Counted from the stretch's first letter, positions 8,300 to 17,271 are shown. The stretch is 44,900 nt of DNA from Tissierellia bacterium (GCA_030537765.1 JAUNVH010000004.1:28198-73097), one strand, 5' to 3'. Notes: generated by a model from the sequence alone, not told the origin. A program made the numbers and translations.

Positions 8300-10096
8300 T
8301 TGAATAATTTTGTTAGAGTTTTAAAAGGTGAAAACACCTCCGAGATGGCTAGTGAAATTTTAGAAGGAATTATTACAGAAGACATAAATAATAAAACTAT
8401 ATTGCTAAAACCAAATGTAGGCTTTATGGGAGAGCCAAGAAAGGGTCTATCTACCCATCCGGAAGTCATACGAGGGCTCATTAAATATTTTAAATCAAAA
8501 AATGCAGCAAAAATCTATGTTGGTGATAGTTCAGTTATTGGCATAAATACTGTTGAAGCTTTAAAGAGTGCTGGGATAACGAAAGTTTGTGAAGAAGAGG
8601 GGGCAATCTGTATCGATTTAAACGATTCGCCGCCAATAGATATGAAGATAACAGATGGCTATGTGGTCGATAGCATATTGCTTTCATCAATTATCTACGA
8701 TGTAGATATTGTAGTTTCAGTTGGAGTCATGAAAACTCATATGCATACAGGCGCAAGTCTAAGTATAAAAAACATGAAAGGAGCCATGTATAGGCGTGAA
8801 AAAAATAAATTGCATCGCTTAACTAAAAGGCCGCCTGCGGGCAGAACTGAAAGGTCATTAGATTTTGGCATCTTAGATTTGACGACTGTCTGTTATCCTG
8901 ATTATGCTGTGATAGATGGAACTGTGGGCATGGAAGGTTTTGGGCCAAGTGGTGGCACACCAAAACCAATAGGCCTATTATTAGCTAGTAAGAGCGCAGT
9001 GGCATGCGATATGATTGCGCTAAAGCTTATGGGCATGGAGCTTTCCGATGTTGGCCATGTTAAACTGGTCGCTGAACGCGACAATATTGATTATGAAAAT
9101 ATAGAAGTAAAACCAAGCGATTATATGAAATATTTTGACAAATTTCAGACCCCAAAGGAGGCAAGATTGGAGCTTGGTTGTGATGCCTTAGTCTATAAGG
9201 ATGAAAGTGCTTGCAGTGCATGCCATGCTACTTTAACACAGTTTTTAAGATACCATAGCGACAAATTTAAAGACGAAAAAGAACCTTATTATATCTTTGC
9301 AGGCAAAGATATTGACCCTGAAGAGATAAAAAAGTATGGAGATAGGGCATTCTTACTCGGCGCTTGTACCGCTAAATTCAAAAAACTTGCGCCATTTTGT
9401 AAGGGCTGCCCACCAGTCACTTCTGAACTATTAAAATTAATCAAAAAAATGACTGGTGTCACTGTAAATAGAGTTGGAGAAAAATCTTTAAATATTGCAA
9501 CTAAAGACTATCGAATCTTAGTAGATCCTGACGATTATGATCTATTTAAAAAGCTAGAGCCAAGCCATATTTTAATTCAAGAGCAAAGTGAAAAGATAAT
9601 TGAATGTGCTAAGAGATTGCAATTAAAATTTAATGCAGAACTATTTTGCTTAAAAACTGTTGAAGATAAACTTGCAGGCGCTCGATTAAATCCTATGGAG
9701 TATGGAGAAAAATTTAGGGCTGAATTTGGCTATATTGAAGTTTTTGGACGCGATAATTTGCCCGATTATCTCTTAGAAATCGAGGGCATTAATGTTTATC
9801 AACTTGTTAATAAAAATATTGAGATTGAAAGAAGCGTCATAGAAAAAACTGATATACTTATTGCAAAGTTAGAAGATATAGAACAATTTGAAAAACTGTT
9901 TTCAATATTTAAATCTCATGCTAAATTTATAGTTCCAATTGCCGATTGTGAGACTTTTGAAAAAATTAATAAAAATTTTGGCGATAAGTCAAGCGATATA
10001 GAGATTAAATTATTGAATACTGGTGAAAATTTTAGTTATAGCAAAGATCAAGCTAAAGTCGTATCTAACGCCAGCTATGAGGGCGGAATCTTATAA
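8300..10096 (+). CDS. DUF362 domain protein with a long cysteine-containing C-terminal half
   Basis: A soluble protein of 598 aa with no proven function. Residues ~1-285 form a DUF362 domain: ILLKPNVGFM near the start, then SVGVMKTHMHTGASLSIKNMKG and VIDGTVGMEGFGPSGG. The remaining 310 residues are not a part I recognise. They contain CSAC (residues 307-310 counted from the upstream ATG), a Cys at 358 in GACTAKF and CKGC (369-372), so a metal or Fe-S site is possible. The standard ferredoxin spacing is absent. The ATG at 8294 is only 2 nt from AGGGGG, so the TTG at 8300 with an 8-nt gap is the better start. It is followed 14 nt later by a DAACS symporter gene, probably one operon, which hints at a role in handling an imported compound. 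Confidence 0.75.
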   Translation: MNNFVRVLKGENTSEMASEILEGIITEDINNKTILLKPNVGFMGEPRKGLSTHPEVIRGLIKYFKSKNAAKIYVGDSSVIGINTVEALKSAGITKVCEEEGAICIDLNDSPPIDMKITDGYVVDSILLSSIIYDVDIVVSVGVMKTHMHTGASLSIKNMKGAMYRREKNKLHRLTKRPPAGRTERSLDFGILDLTTVCYPDYAVIDGTVGMEGFGPSGGTPKPIGLLLASKSAVACDMIALKLMGMELSDVGHVKLVAERDNIDYENIEVKPSDYMKYFDKFQTPKEARLELGCDALVYKDESACSACHATLTQFLRYHSDKFKDEKEPYYIFAGKDIDPEEIKKYGDRAFLLGACTAKFKKLAPFCKGCPPVTSELLKLIKKMTGVTVNRVGEKSLNIATKDYRILVDPDDYDLFKKLEPSHILIQEQSEKIIECAKRLQLKFNAELFCLKTVEDKLAGARLNPMEYGEKFRAEFGYIEVFGRDNLPDYLLEIEGINVYQLVNKNIEIERSVIEKTDILIAKLEDIEQFEKLFSIFKSHAKFIVPIADCETFEKINKNFGDKSSDIEIKLLNTGENFSYSKDQAKVVSNASYEGGIL

Positions 10097-10110
10097 GAAA
10101 GGAAAAGAAT

Positions 10111-11337
10111 ATGAATACAATAATGAAAAAAGAGAATCTATTTATCAGAGTACTCATCGGTTTTGTAATCGGGGCGATTATCGGTATATTTGCGCCTCAA
10201 TTTGCAATTCAAACTAAGGTGGTTGGCGATATTTATCTAAAACTGATTAAGATGATGATCATTCCAATTTTAATATGTGCAGTTGCAGGTGGAATTATAA
10301 ATATTTCGGATACTTCATCACTCAAGCGAATCGGTTTAAAAACTGTAGGCCTCTATATAATATTGTTTTTAGGATCGGCCGTTGTGTCTTTTGCAGTTGC
10401 ATTTGCAATACGACCCGGTATGGGCATCTCCTTTACTAATCAGCCAGTATGGGAGGGCGAACTTGCCGATACGACAGTTTCAGGCTTTTTAAATACTATA
10501 TTCCCATCTAATATATTCCAATCTATGGCTAATGGTGAAATTTTGCCTACTATCATATTTACAGCCTTGATGGCTGTTGCAATAGTTGCTGTTGGGGAAA
10601 AGGGTGAGCCACTTAAAAAATGGTTCAATTCATTGTCGGCTATAATGTTTAAAATTTTATCTTATGTAATGGAAGTATCGCCCATAGGCGTAATGTCTTT
10701 GATTGCATTTTCGCTTGCAGAATATGGATTAGGCGTATTTAGTGCCTTAGGTAAATATATTATCTGTTGTTGGCTTGCTTGTATTGCAGTATTTATATTG
10801 ATACTAATCTTGCCTGTGGTACTTATTACTAAAGTCAATTTGAGAGTATTACTTAGGACTTGTGGGAAAATTGCACTTATGACTATGTCTACCACAAGTT
10901 CGGCTGCAACCTTGCCAACGACCATAAGGCTCAGCATAGATGAATTGGGAGCACCTGAGGGCATTTCAAATTTCACATTGCCTTTAGGTTGCACGATAAA
11001 CATGTGCGGAGGCGCTTGCTCATTTTGCTGTTTAGCAATTTTCGTTTCTGATTTTTACAATTTAGCATTGCCAGTTTCTACGCTGATAGGCATGGCGATG
11101 GTTGCCACTGTGATAAATATGGCAGCACCTGGAATTCCAGGAGGCGGAATAGTGCTTGGTGCAAGCTTCTTATCAATTTTTGGATTGCCCTTTGATCTTA
11201 TGGGCCCAATTTCGGCTTTTTATAGATTATTAGATATGGCCTTTACTACAATCAATGTTGAAGGCGATGTGACGGCAAATCTCTTAATCTCATATTCAGA
11301 AAAACAATGGAATAGAGATATGGTAAAGGGAAATTGA
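10111..11337 (+). CDS. DAACS-family sodium:amino/dicarboxylic acid symporter with altered substrate site
   Basis: A 408-aa membrane protein of the glutamate/aspartate transporter fold. The hairpin HP1 (MSTTSSAATLPTT), the unwound helix 7 (GCTINMCGGA), HP2 (GIPGGGIV) and helix 8 (LLDMAFTTINVEGD) are all there. Key residues differ from the archaeal GltPh model. Arg397, which holds the acidic side chain of Glu/Asp, is Phe378 here. The NMDGT motif is NMCGG (Cys299 and Gly301 replacing the sodium-site Asp and the Thr). Asp394 and Asn401 are kept as Asp375 and Asn382. A neutral or hydrophobic substrate is therefore more likely than glutamate. It is probably co-transcribed with the DUF362 gene; an AGAAAGGA ribosome site precedes the ATG. 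Confidence 0.88.
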   Translation: MNTIMKKENLFIRVLIGFVIGAIIGIFAPQFAIQTKVVGDIYLKLIKMMIIPILICAVAGGIINISDTSSLKRIGLKTVGLYIILFLGSAVVSFAVAFAIRPGMGISFTNQPVWEGELADTTVSGFLNTIFPSNIFQSMANGEILPTIIFTALMAVAIVAVGEKGEPLKKWFNSLSAIMFKILSYVMEVSPIGVMSLIAFSLAEYGLGVFSALGKYIICCWLACIAVFILILILPVVLITKVNLRVLLRTCGKIALMTMSTTSSAATLPTTIRLSIDELGAPEGISNFTLPLGCTINMCGGACSFCCLAIFVSDFYNLALPVSTLIGMAMVATVINMAAPGIPGGGIVLGASFLSIFGLPFDLMGPISAFYRLLDMAFTTINVEGDVTANLLISYSEKQWNRDMVKGN

Positions 11338-11403
11338 TAATTATTAATTATGAGATTTAAAAATCATATATAAAGAATATTTTTTATATTATATTTAATT
11401 TTA

Positions 11404-11445
11404 GGGAGTTTAGAAACTTTAATCGTTTTTAAACTTCCTTTTATT
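11404..11445 (+). terminator. Terminator after the symporter gene
   Basis: GGGAGTTTAGAAA (11404-11416) pairs, with two wobble positions, with TTTTTAAACTTCC (11426-11438). TTTTATTTT follows. The rest of the 334-nt gap to the next gene is AT-rich without recognisable genes. Confidence 0.7.
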
Positions 11446-11635
11446 TTATGCATGAGTAAAAAAATCTATCATTTAAAGCTATTAAAAATATTTATTTAAA
11501 TCTATTAAAATTTATTAAGCCCTATATTTCAAATGTTAAGAATTATTTTATATTAGCTCATAACAAGAAAGTCGCAAAATTAAGAGTCATATTTATTAAA
11601 AAACTCAGCTTTTAGTATCTTTAAAGAGATAATAA

Positions 11636-11644
11636 TGATATAAT
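11636..11644 (+). promoter_or_regulatory. Extended -10 promoter of the GntR gene
   Basis: TGATATAAT is an extended -10 box (TG-N-TATAAT). It lies 27 nt upstream of the start codon. No good -35 box is seen, as is usual for this promoter type. Confidence 0.5.
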
Positions 11645-11671
11645 GATAACAAATAGATATGAGGAAAAATT

Positions 11672-12310
11672 ATGATTATAAAAAAGACATTAAGTGATCA
11701 GATATATGATAAATTAAAAAGAGATATTTTGACAAAGAAGATAAGCTTAGGTTCAAAAATTGTAAATAAAAATTTGCAATTGGAATTTGGTGTCAGCTCT
11801 TCGCCAATTCGTGATGCCATAAATAGGCTCTATCAAGACGGACTTATTGCAAATATTGACAATACTGGAGCGACTGTGATTGAATTAGATTATGAAAACG
11901 CATCGGAGATAAACGAACTTTTAAAATACATAGTCTGCACAGGAGTCAAAATTTCTTCCGAAAAATCAGATAGTTCTCGCATTGTAAAACAGCTTAGGCG
12001 CATGATTGAACTTCAAAAAAAACATATAAATAGCGATCTTTATTACGATTACGATTATGAATTTCATAAAACTTTTATAGATTATTCTAAAAACTCTAGA
12101 TTGAAAAAGCTATATAAAGAATATAATGCATTAAATGAACTCTTAGTGCGTGAAATCCATATTCAATTGGGAAGCTTTGTGCGCGAGCGAAATATATCGA
12201 TGCATTCAGAAATGGCAGATGAATATGAAAAAGGCAATATCAGTCAAGTTATAAGACTTACAGAAGAACATTATAATGCTGCTGAATCATTTTTTAAAGA
12301 GATGTCATAA
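11672..12310 (+). CDS. GntR-family transcriptional regulator, FCD (FadR) subfamily
   Basis: A 212-aa DNA-binding regulator. Residues ~1-70 form the winged helix of GntR proteins (SDQIYDKLKRDILTKKI, then LQLEFGVSSSPIRDAINRLYQDGLI). The C-terminal all-helical part has the FCD ligand-domain pattern: DYEFHKTFIDYSKNSRLKKLY and a late His in HSEMADEYEKGN. It lies between the DUF362/symporter operon and the TAXI-TRAP operon, all on the same strand, and could control either. Members usually respond to organic or amino acids. The tandem palindromes at 8159-8195 fit the GT..AC core of FadR-type operators. Confidence 0.9.
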   Translation: MIIKKTLSDQIYDKLKRDILTKKISLGSKIVNKNLQLEFGVSSSPIRDAINRLYQDGLIANIDNTGATVIELDYENASEINELLKYIVCTGVKISSEKSDSSRIVKQLRRMIELQKKHINSDLYYDYDYEFHKTFIDYSKNSRLKKLYKEYNALNELLVREIHIQLGSFVRERNISMHSEMADEYEKGNISQVIRLTEEHYNAAESFFKEMS

Positions 12311-12701
12311 TTAAAAAGCTTAGAAAAATTTGAACTCACTTTCAAATAATTACGATAATTAGTAGATTAAGCTTTTTGCTTAATTAGTCTATTATGCTAA
12401 AAGCTATTGCGCTATGCTCTAATGCTAGATATATAGAGATTTTTTGTCAGTTTTAACTATTATATTATTTTAACAAAGATCTATAATCTATCATTAATAT
12501 TATCTACGATAAAGGCTTATTATAGCCTTTTTTGTATTTGGTAACGATTGCAAATTTTATATTATTTTTAGCATAAAAACTGGTCGAAAATTCAAAATGT
12601 TACAGCTTTATTACAAGGGGCAAAACGCTTCTAAAGCTCGTGTTTAAGCTACTTATAGATTGTTTTGATTCACAACTTTAGCATAATCTCCCAACTTTTG
12701 G
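12311..12701. other. Long intergenic region before the TRAP operon
   Basis: No gene is seen. AAGGCT (12512-12517) and AGCCTT (12524-12529) form a short hairpin followed by T residues, a possible terminator about 200 nt after the GntR gene. An inverted ATTAAGC/GCTTAAT pair lies at 12366-12384. The remainder is featureless AT-rich DNA. Confidence 0.5.
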
Positions 12702-12759
12702 TTGACACTTTTAAATCAAATGGTATAATAAAAGTATAGGATGTGGAAACATTTCCACA
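12702..12759 (+). promoter_or_regulatory. TRAP operon promoter with 18-bp palindromic operator
   Basis: TTGACA (12702-12707), a 16-bp spacer, then TATAAT (12724-12729). Just downstream of the predicted start lies TGTGGAAACATTTCCACA (12742-12759), a perfect inverted repeat around a CA centre. The position suits a repressor roadblock. The inner TGGAAAC-type half resembles LacI/CcpA-family sites, although the CG centre of a catabolite-response element is missing. Confidence 0.65.
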
Positions 12760-12790
12760 ATCTAGACATATCATTAGGAGGGGAAATTTA

Positions 12791-13843
12791 ATGAAAATGA
12801 AAAGAAGAATAGCACTTTTATTAGTTGCTGTTCTGGTAATGGGAGTATTGGCAGGCTGTGGTGGCGACAAGTCAGACGGCGCAGATGCTCCAGAAGGAGA
12901 TCAACCAGCAAAAGGTGGAACTACTTTCTTGTCAATAGCAACAGGCGGTACAGGTGGTACTTATTATCCGCTGGGTGGAGCTTTATCTAATATCTTCAAT
13001 GGATCAGATATGGGATTACAAGCTACTGCTCAATCTACAGGAGCGTCTGTAGAAAACGTTGAACTTATTCATAACGGCGAAGCTGAAATTGCATTTATCC
13101 AAAACGATATTGCATATTATGCATTCAACGGAATTGAATTGTTTGGCGAAGGCGAAATAGAAAAAGACGGTAAAGTTGAAAAACGTGAAAAGAGAGAATA
13201 TCCTGACATTCGCGGACTTTGCACACTTTATCCAGAAGTTGTTCAAATTATAGCTGCAGACGGTTCAGGAATTGAATCAGTTGAAGACATGAAGGGCAAA
13301 AAAGTTGCCGTTGGTGCTCCTGGATCCGGTACTGAAGTAAACGCGAGACAAGTATTAGCAGCTCACGGTTTAACTTATGACGATCTTGGTAAAGCAGACT
13401 ATCTATCATTTAGTGAAGCTACTGACCAAATCAAAAATGGTCAAGTTGATGCAGCTTTCGTAGTTGCAGCAATACCATCATCATCAGTAACAGAGCTTGC
13501 TACAACTCATGATATTCATCTAGTTCCAATCGCTGAAGACAAAGCTAATGCTTTGATAGCTGATTATCCATACTACACTTATATGGACATTCAACCAGGC
13601 GACTATAAAGGACAAGAAGAACCAGTTGCTGCAGTTGCAGTTCAAGCTATGCTTATTGTAAACGAAAGCATGGATGAAGATCTTGTTTATAATCTAACTA
13701 AGAATATGTTTGAAAATCTAAATGTTATTGAAGAATCACATGCTAGAGGAAAAGACATTACTCTTGAAAGTGCCCTTGAAGGTATGTCAATAGAACTTCA
13801 TCCAGGTGCTAAGAAATTCTTTGATGAAGAAGGCATTAAATGA
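12791..13843 (+). CDS. TAXI-family TRAP transporter solute-binding lipoprotein
   Basis: A 350-aa surface lipoprotein that would capture the substrate for the TRAP transporter encoded downstream. The signal peptide ends in a lipobox LAGC with Cys23 as the lipid-modified residue. The mature part opens with IATGGTGGTYYPLGGALS, the hallmark of TAXI-type TRAP binding proteins. Other family segments are VAVGAPGSGTEVNARQVL and the late AMLIVNESMDEDLVYNLTKNMF. The frame is open from 12743, but the ATG at 12791 has GGAGGGG at good spacing and begins the signal peptide. Substrates of TAXI systems are mostly unknown; glutamate and organic acids have been proposed in some bacteria. Confidence 0.93.
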   Translation: MKMKRRIALLLVAVLVMGVLAGCGGDKSDGADAPEGDQPAKGGTTFLSIATGGTGGTYYPLGGALSNIFNGSDMGLQATAQSTGASVENVELIHNGEAEIAFIQNDIAYYAFNGIELFGEGEIEKDGKVEKREKREYPDIRGLCTLYPEVVQIIAADGSGIESVEDMKGKKVAVGAPGSGTEVNARQVLAAHGLTYDDLGKADYLSFSEATDQIKNGQVDAAFVVAAIPSSSVTELATTHDIHLVPIAEDKANALIADYPYYTYMDIQPGDYKGQEEPVAAVAVQAMLIVNESMDEDLVYNLTKNMFENLNVIEESHARGKDITLESALEGMSIELHPGAKKFFDEEGIK

Positions 13844-13850
13844 TCTAAAA

Positions 13851-14375
13851 ATGAATAGCTTTGAAGGAAGGTTTTGCCTTCCTTCAAAATATTTATTGCT
13901 CATATTGCCAATCATTTTGGCAATATTGGCATGTTTACCTATCAATATTCTTTATGCCGAGGACTTCACAACGGGAGAATTTTTATTTGCAAAAAAATTG
14001 AATCGCAATTCATATATAGGAATTATTTATACTCATTCTGTTGAAAAAACTAGCACGAGTGAATGGTATCGCTTCGAAAACGACAATTTAATTTTAATGG
14101 AAGAACGATTTAAATCGCTTGGGGCAGGTTTGCCCGCAGATTCTCCCTATAAATTTGAAAAAACTGATGATGGCTTTAGACTATATGATATAGAAAAGCC
14201 GTTTGAGTATGTCATTTATAGAACGGGAGCAGTCCACGCAAATCATATTTTAGATATCGATGGTAAAAAAATTAAATTTACAGATTTTTCACAGCCTATG
14301 CAGGCAGTATCTTTTAGTGTGAAAAAATCGTTTTATGCACAGTTATTATATTGGAGGTGTATTAATGGTAAATAA
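13851..14375 (+). CDS. DUF1850 protein of a TAXI-TRAP operon
   Basis: A 174-aa protein typical of the small DUF1850 family, which is found between the binding protein and membrane subunit genes of TAXI-type TRAP operons. There is a membrane anchor/signal segment near the N-terminus (LLLILPIILAILACLPI). The conserved family pieces are YTHSVEKTSTSEWY, ERFKSLGAGLP and VHANHIL. The function is not established; an accessory role in transport at the outer face is inferred from context. The frame opens upstream at 13806 inside the preceding gene. The ATG at 13851 is chosen to avoid the overlap, though its ribosome site is weak. The end overlaps the next gene by 11 nt, which implies translational coupling. 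Confidence 0.8.
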   Translation: MNSFEGRFCLPSKYLLLILPIILAILACLPINILYAEDFTTGEFLFAKKLNRNSYIGIIYTHSVEKTSTSEWYRFENDNLILMEERFKSLGAGLPADSPYKFEKTDDGFRLYDIEKPFEYVIYRTGAVHANHILDIDGKKIKFTDFSQPMQAVSFSVKKSFYAQLLYWRCINGK

Positions 14376-16470
14376 AAATGAAAATTTAGACCCCAATACA
14401 GAAGGAATTGAAAAAAACGGTACTGAAGAAGAAATTATTGTTGAAACTATAGAAGTTGAAGAAGTTGAGAAGAATCCAGAAGAAGTCATATCGATTACAG
14501 ATATTCACGAAGCAGACGATGTTGACGAATTGCTCGCAACTTATGACAAAGACTCTTCAAAACTTAGAAAACTTTCAGGAAAAACGGCTTTAATTGTTGC
14601 AGTTATTGCAATTGCGATGAGTTTATTCCATCTTTACACTGCAGCACAGGGCACATTGCTCGCCATGAAACAGCGTTCATTACACATGATTTTCGCTTTT
14701 TCACTTGGATTTTTATTATACCCTTGGAGCCAAAAAAGAGGCAATAAAGAAAGACCTAGTATTTTAGATATTGTCTTTTTAATTCTTTCAGTTGTAGTTT
14801 GGGGATATATATTCTTAAATGTAGAAAAAATCGCTTTACAAGGCGGAAAAATGACTCAAATGGACATGGTATTAGGCTTTATGGCAATACTTCTAACATT
14901 AGAAGTAACTAGAAGAGTTGTAGGGCCTGAACTTCCAATTGTAACCATAATATTTTTGGCATATGCCTATCTTGGACCACATATGCCGGGAATTTTGGCG
15001 CATAGAGGTTTTGGAATTCAAAGAATAGTAGGCCATATGTATCTAACTACTGAAGGTATTATGGGAACGCCAATTGGAGTTTCTGCTACTTTCGTATTTA
15101 TGTTTATACTTTTTGGAGCGTTCTTAGATAAGACTGGCGTTGGAAAATTCTTTATAGACTTTGCATTTGCAGTGACTGGTAGCACTAGATCTGGCCCGGC
15201 GATGACATCAGTATTGGCATCGGGCATGATGGGTTCAATTTCAGGTTCATCAGTTGCAAATACAGTTACGACTGGTGCATTTACAATTCCTTTGATGAAA
15301 AAAGTTGGTTACAAACCATATTATGCGGGCGCGGTTGAGGCAACTGCCTCCACAGGCGGACAGATAATGCCACCTGTAATGGGAGCTGCTGCATTTATTA
15401 TGGCTGACTTTACTGGATTTAAATATATTGAAATTGTAAAAGCCGCTATAATCCCAGCCGTATTATATTATCTAGCAGTCGGTACAATGGTGCATTTAGA
15501 AGCTTGTAAACTGGGCATAAGAGGCATGGATAAGGACGAATTACCAAAATTTGGCCCAATATTTAAGAGCCAAGGTTATTTGGTAATACCTCTAATCATT
15601 ATAATAGCGATGCTTGTTATGCAAAAAACTCCAACTCGTTCTGCATTTATCGCAATTGTTTCGGCAACGGTGATTGCAGGAATTGCATCTTTTATTAAGA
15701 AAGATAAATCCTTTACTTATAAATCAGTTTTAGATGCATTAGAATCTGGAGCAAAAGGTGCTTTAGGAGTTGCATGTGCTTGTGCATGCGCAGGTATGAT
15801 CGTTGGCGTTGTTACGCTTACTGGCTTTGGACTTAGAGTTGCAGAAGTAATAGTTAAAGTAGCTCAAGGAAAGCTTTTACCAACTCTTGCACTAACAATG
15901 CTTGCTTCTATAATCTTAGGTATGGGTCTTCCAACTACTGCTAAGTATATAGTACTTGCTACAATGGCAGTACCAGCACTTACAAAGTTGGGCGTAAATC
16001 TTATGGCAGCACATCTATTTATTCTATACTTCGGCGTAGTTGCCGACGTAACTCCACCAGTAGCTTTGGCTGCTTATGCTGGAGCAGGAATTGCAGGTGC
16101 TAACTCGATGCGGACGGGGGTGCAGGCGTTTAAACTCGCCATAGGCGCCTTTATAATACCGTATGTATTTGCTATAAACTCACATTTGATTATGATAGAT
16201 TCAACTGTTGGAACTACTGTAAATTGGCTACCAATAACTGTAGCTCTTCCAACAATCGTGACAGCACTGCTCGGAACTATCTGCCTTGCAGGTTTTATCG
16301 AAGGTTATCTATTCGATATTGCAAAACCTTGGGAAAGATTGTTATTACTTGGAGGAGCGCTTACGCTTCTAACTCCAGATTTAATTTCTGACGCAATTGG
16401 TGTTGCAATTATAGCATTCTTATTCGTAATTCAAAGAAGAAGAAAGAAGAAAAAAGAGCAAATGGCTTAA
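14365..16470 (+). CDS. TRAP transporter fused 4TM/12TM membrane subunit
   Basis: A 701-aa integral membrane protein in which the small (DctQ-like, 4 TM) and large (DctM-like, 12 TM) TRAP subunits are fused, as is normal for TAXI-type systems. An acidic cytosolic N-terminus of about 70 residues rich in Glu is followed by the small domain (~80-180). The large domain carries typical motifs: FILFGAFLDKTGVG, GMMGSISGSSVANTVTTGAF, ASTGGQIMPPVMGAAAF and LGMGLPTTAKY. GGAGGTG precedes the ATG at 14365. Together with the two preceding genes it makes a complete sodium- or proton-driven importer of an unknown, probably carboxylate, substrate. Confidence 0.95.
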   Translation: MVNKNENLDPNTEGIEKNGTEEEIIVETIEVEEVEKNPEEVISITDIHEADDVDELLATYDKDSSKLRKLSGKTALIVAVIAIAMSLFHLYTAAQGTLLAMKQRSLHMIFAFSLGFLLYPWSQKRGNKERPSILDIVFLILSVVVWGYIFLNVEKIALQGGKMTQMDMVLGFMAILLTLEVTRRVVGPELPIVTIIFLAYAYLGPHMPGILAHRGFGIQRIVGHMYLTTEGIMGTPIGVSATFVFMFILFGAFLDKTGVGKFFIDFAFAVTGSTRSGPAMTSVLASGMMGSISGSSVANTVTTGAFTIPLMKKVGYKPYYAGAVEATASTGGQIMPPVMGAAAFIMADFTGFKYIEIVKAAIIPAVLYYLAVGTMVHLEACKLGIRGMDKDELPKFGPIFKSQGYLVIPLIIIIAMLVMQKTPTRSAFIAIVSATVIAGIASFIKKDKSFTYKSVLDALESGAKGALGVACACACAGMIVGVVTLTGFGLRVAEVIVKVAQGKLLPTLALTMLASIILGMGLPTTAKYIVLATMAVPALTKLGVNLMAAHLFILYFGVVADVTPPVALAAYAGAGIAGANSMRTGVQAFKLAIGAFIIPYVFAINSHLIMIDSTVGTTVNWLPITVALPTIVTALLGTICLAGFIEGYLFDIAKPWERLLLLGGALTLLTPDLISDAIGVAIIAFLFVIQRRRKKKKEQMA

Positions 16471-16489
16471 ATATAATTTTAAAAATAAG

Positions 16490-16530
16490 GCCATTCTCAA
16501 GATATTAATAGCTTGAGAATGGCTTTTTTA
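16490..16530 (+). terminator. Terminator after the TRAP operon
   Basis: A 12-bp perfect inverted repeat, GCCATTCTCAAG (16490-16501) and CTTGAGAATGGC (16512-16523), followed by six T residues. Confidence 0.95.
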
Positions 16531-16531
16531 A

Positions 16532-16728
16532 TTGACTTATTTACTTTATTATAGTAAAATGTATTTAACGAAATAAATTAATATGTCCCCAAATGAATTG
16601 GGGGGGGAGAGCAAAATGCTTGATATATGAACGAAAATTGGGATCATCTTTAATACTTGATTTTTAAAATCAATTTATTAGAGATTTTTTTGTTTTTAAA
16701 ATACATAATCAATAAAAGGAGGAAAGAC
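16532..16728 (+). promoter_or_regulatory. Promoter and long leader of the orphan lipoprotein gene
   Basis: TTGACT (16532-16537), a 17-bp spacer, then TAAAAT (16555-16560). The leader that follows is about 160 nt. It contains CCCC...GGGGGGG complementary blocks (about 16586-16607). It also holds a four-codon reading frame, Met-Leu-Asp-Ile, from the ATG at 16617, with a G-rich ribosome site in front, and a TTGATTTT/AAAATCAA repeat. I do not recognise any known riboswitch class in it. Confidence 0.4.
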
Positions 16729-17271
16729 ATGAAGAAAAGATATTTGATTTTGATACTTTTAATTGCATTAGTACTTACCGCTTGTGGAAAAGATTCAGCA
16801 AAGAATGAAGCTACCGAAGAAATAAAACCAGTTGAACAGGTCAAAAAAGTGGAGGAACAACCTCCAGTTGAAGAACCTGAAGTCGATCATATGAAAGACA
16901 TTCGAGTAGTTGCAGGCACTGTTGAAATTGTAAGAATTCTTGAAAAGCTGGGCTATGAAAATGTATATGCAATACCCGAAGGCATTGAAGATACGATTTA
17001 TAAAGACGCAATTGTATTTGGGCCAGAAGATAATCCAGATCCAGAAACATTTTATGAACATAGAAATACAGCGCTCTTTATTCTAGACGGCTCTGTAGTA
17101 CACGCACCTGAATTTTGTGGCAATGTAGGTATGACATTTGTAGCACCGATAAGAAATTTAGAGAATTTTGATGATAAAGATGAAACGTTAAAAAACAGTA
17201 TCATTGCTATAGCTGAACGACTCGGACTTAAAAATAAAGCCATAGAGATGATAGAAAATAATCAATTTTAA
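16729..17271 (+). CDS. Small lipoprotein resembling the N-terminal lobe of a periplasmic-binding protein
   Basis: A 180-aa predicted lipoprotein with signal peptide and lipobox LTAC (Cys19), then a linker rich in Glu, Val and Pro (residues ~25-55). The segment IRVVAGTVEIVRILEKLGYENVYAIPE resembles the start of iron/haem ABC-transporter binding proteins, where the first beta-alpha unit reads alike. The second lobe of those proteins is missing and the total is about half their normal length. Either it is a shortened binding protein or a different fold with chance likeness. No permease or ATPase gene is adjacent. AAAGGAGG precedes the ATG at 16729; the longer open frame from 16657 lacks a signal start. 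Confidence 0.7.
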   Translation: MKKRYLILILLIALVLTACGKDSAKNEATEEIKPVEQVKKVEEQPPVEEPEVDHMKDIRVVAGTVEIVRILEKLGYENVYAIPEGIEDTIYKDAIVFGPEDNPDPETFYEHRNTALFILDGSVVHAPEFCGNVGMTFVAPIRNLENFDDKDETLKNSIIAIAERLGLKNKAIEMIENNQF

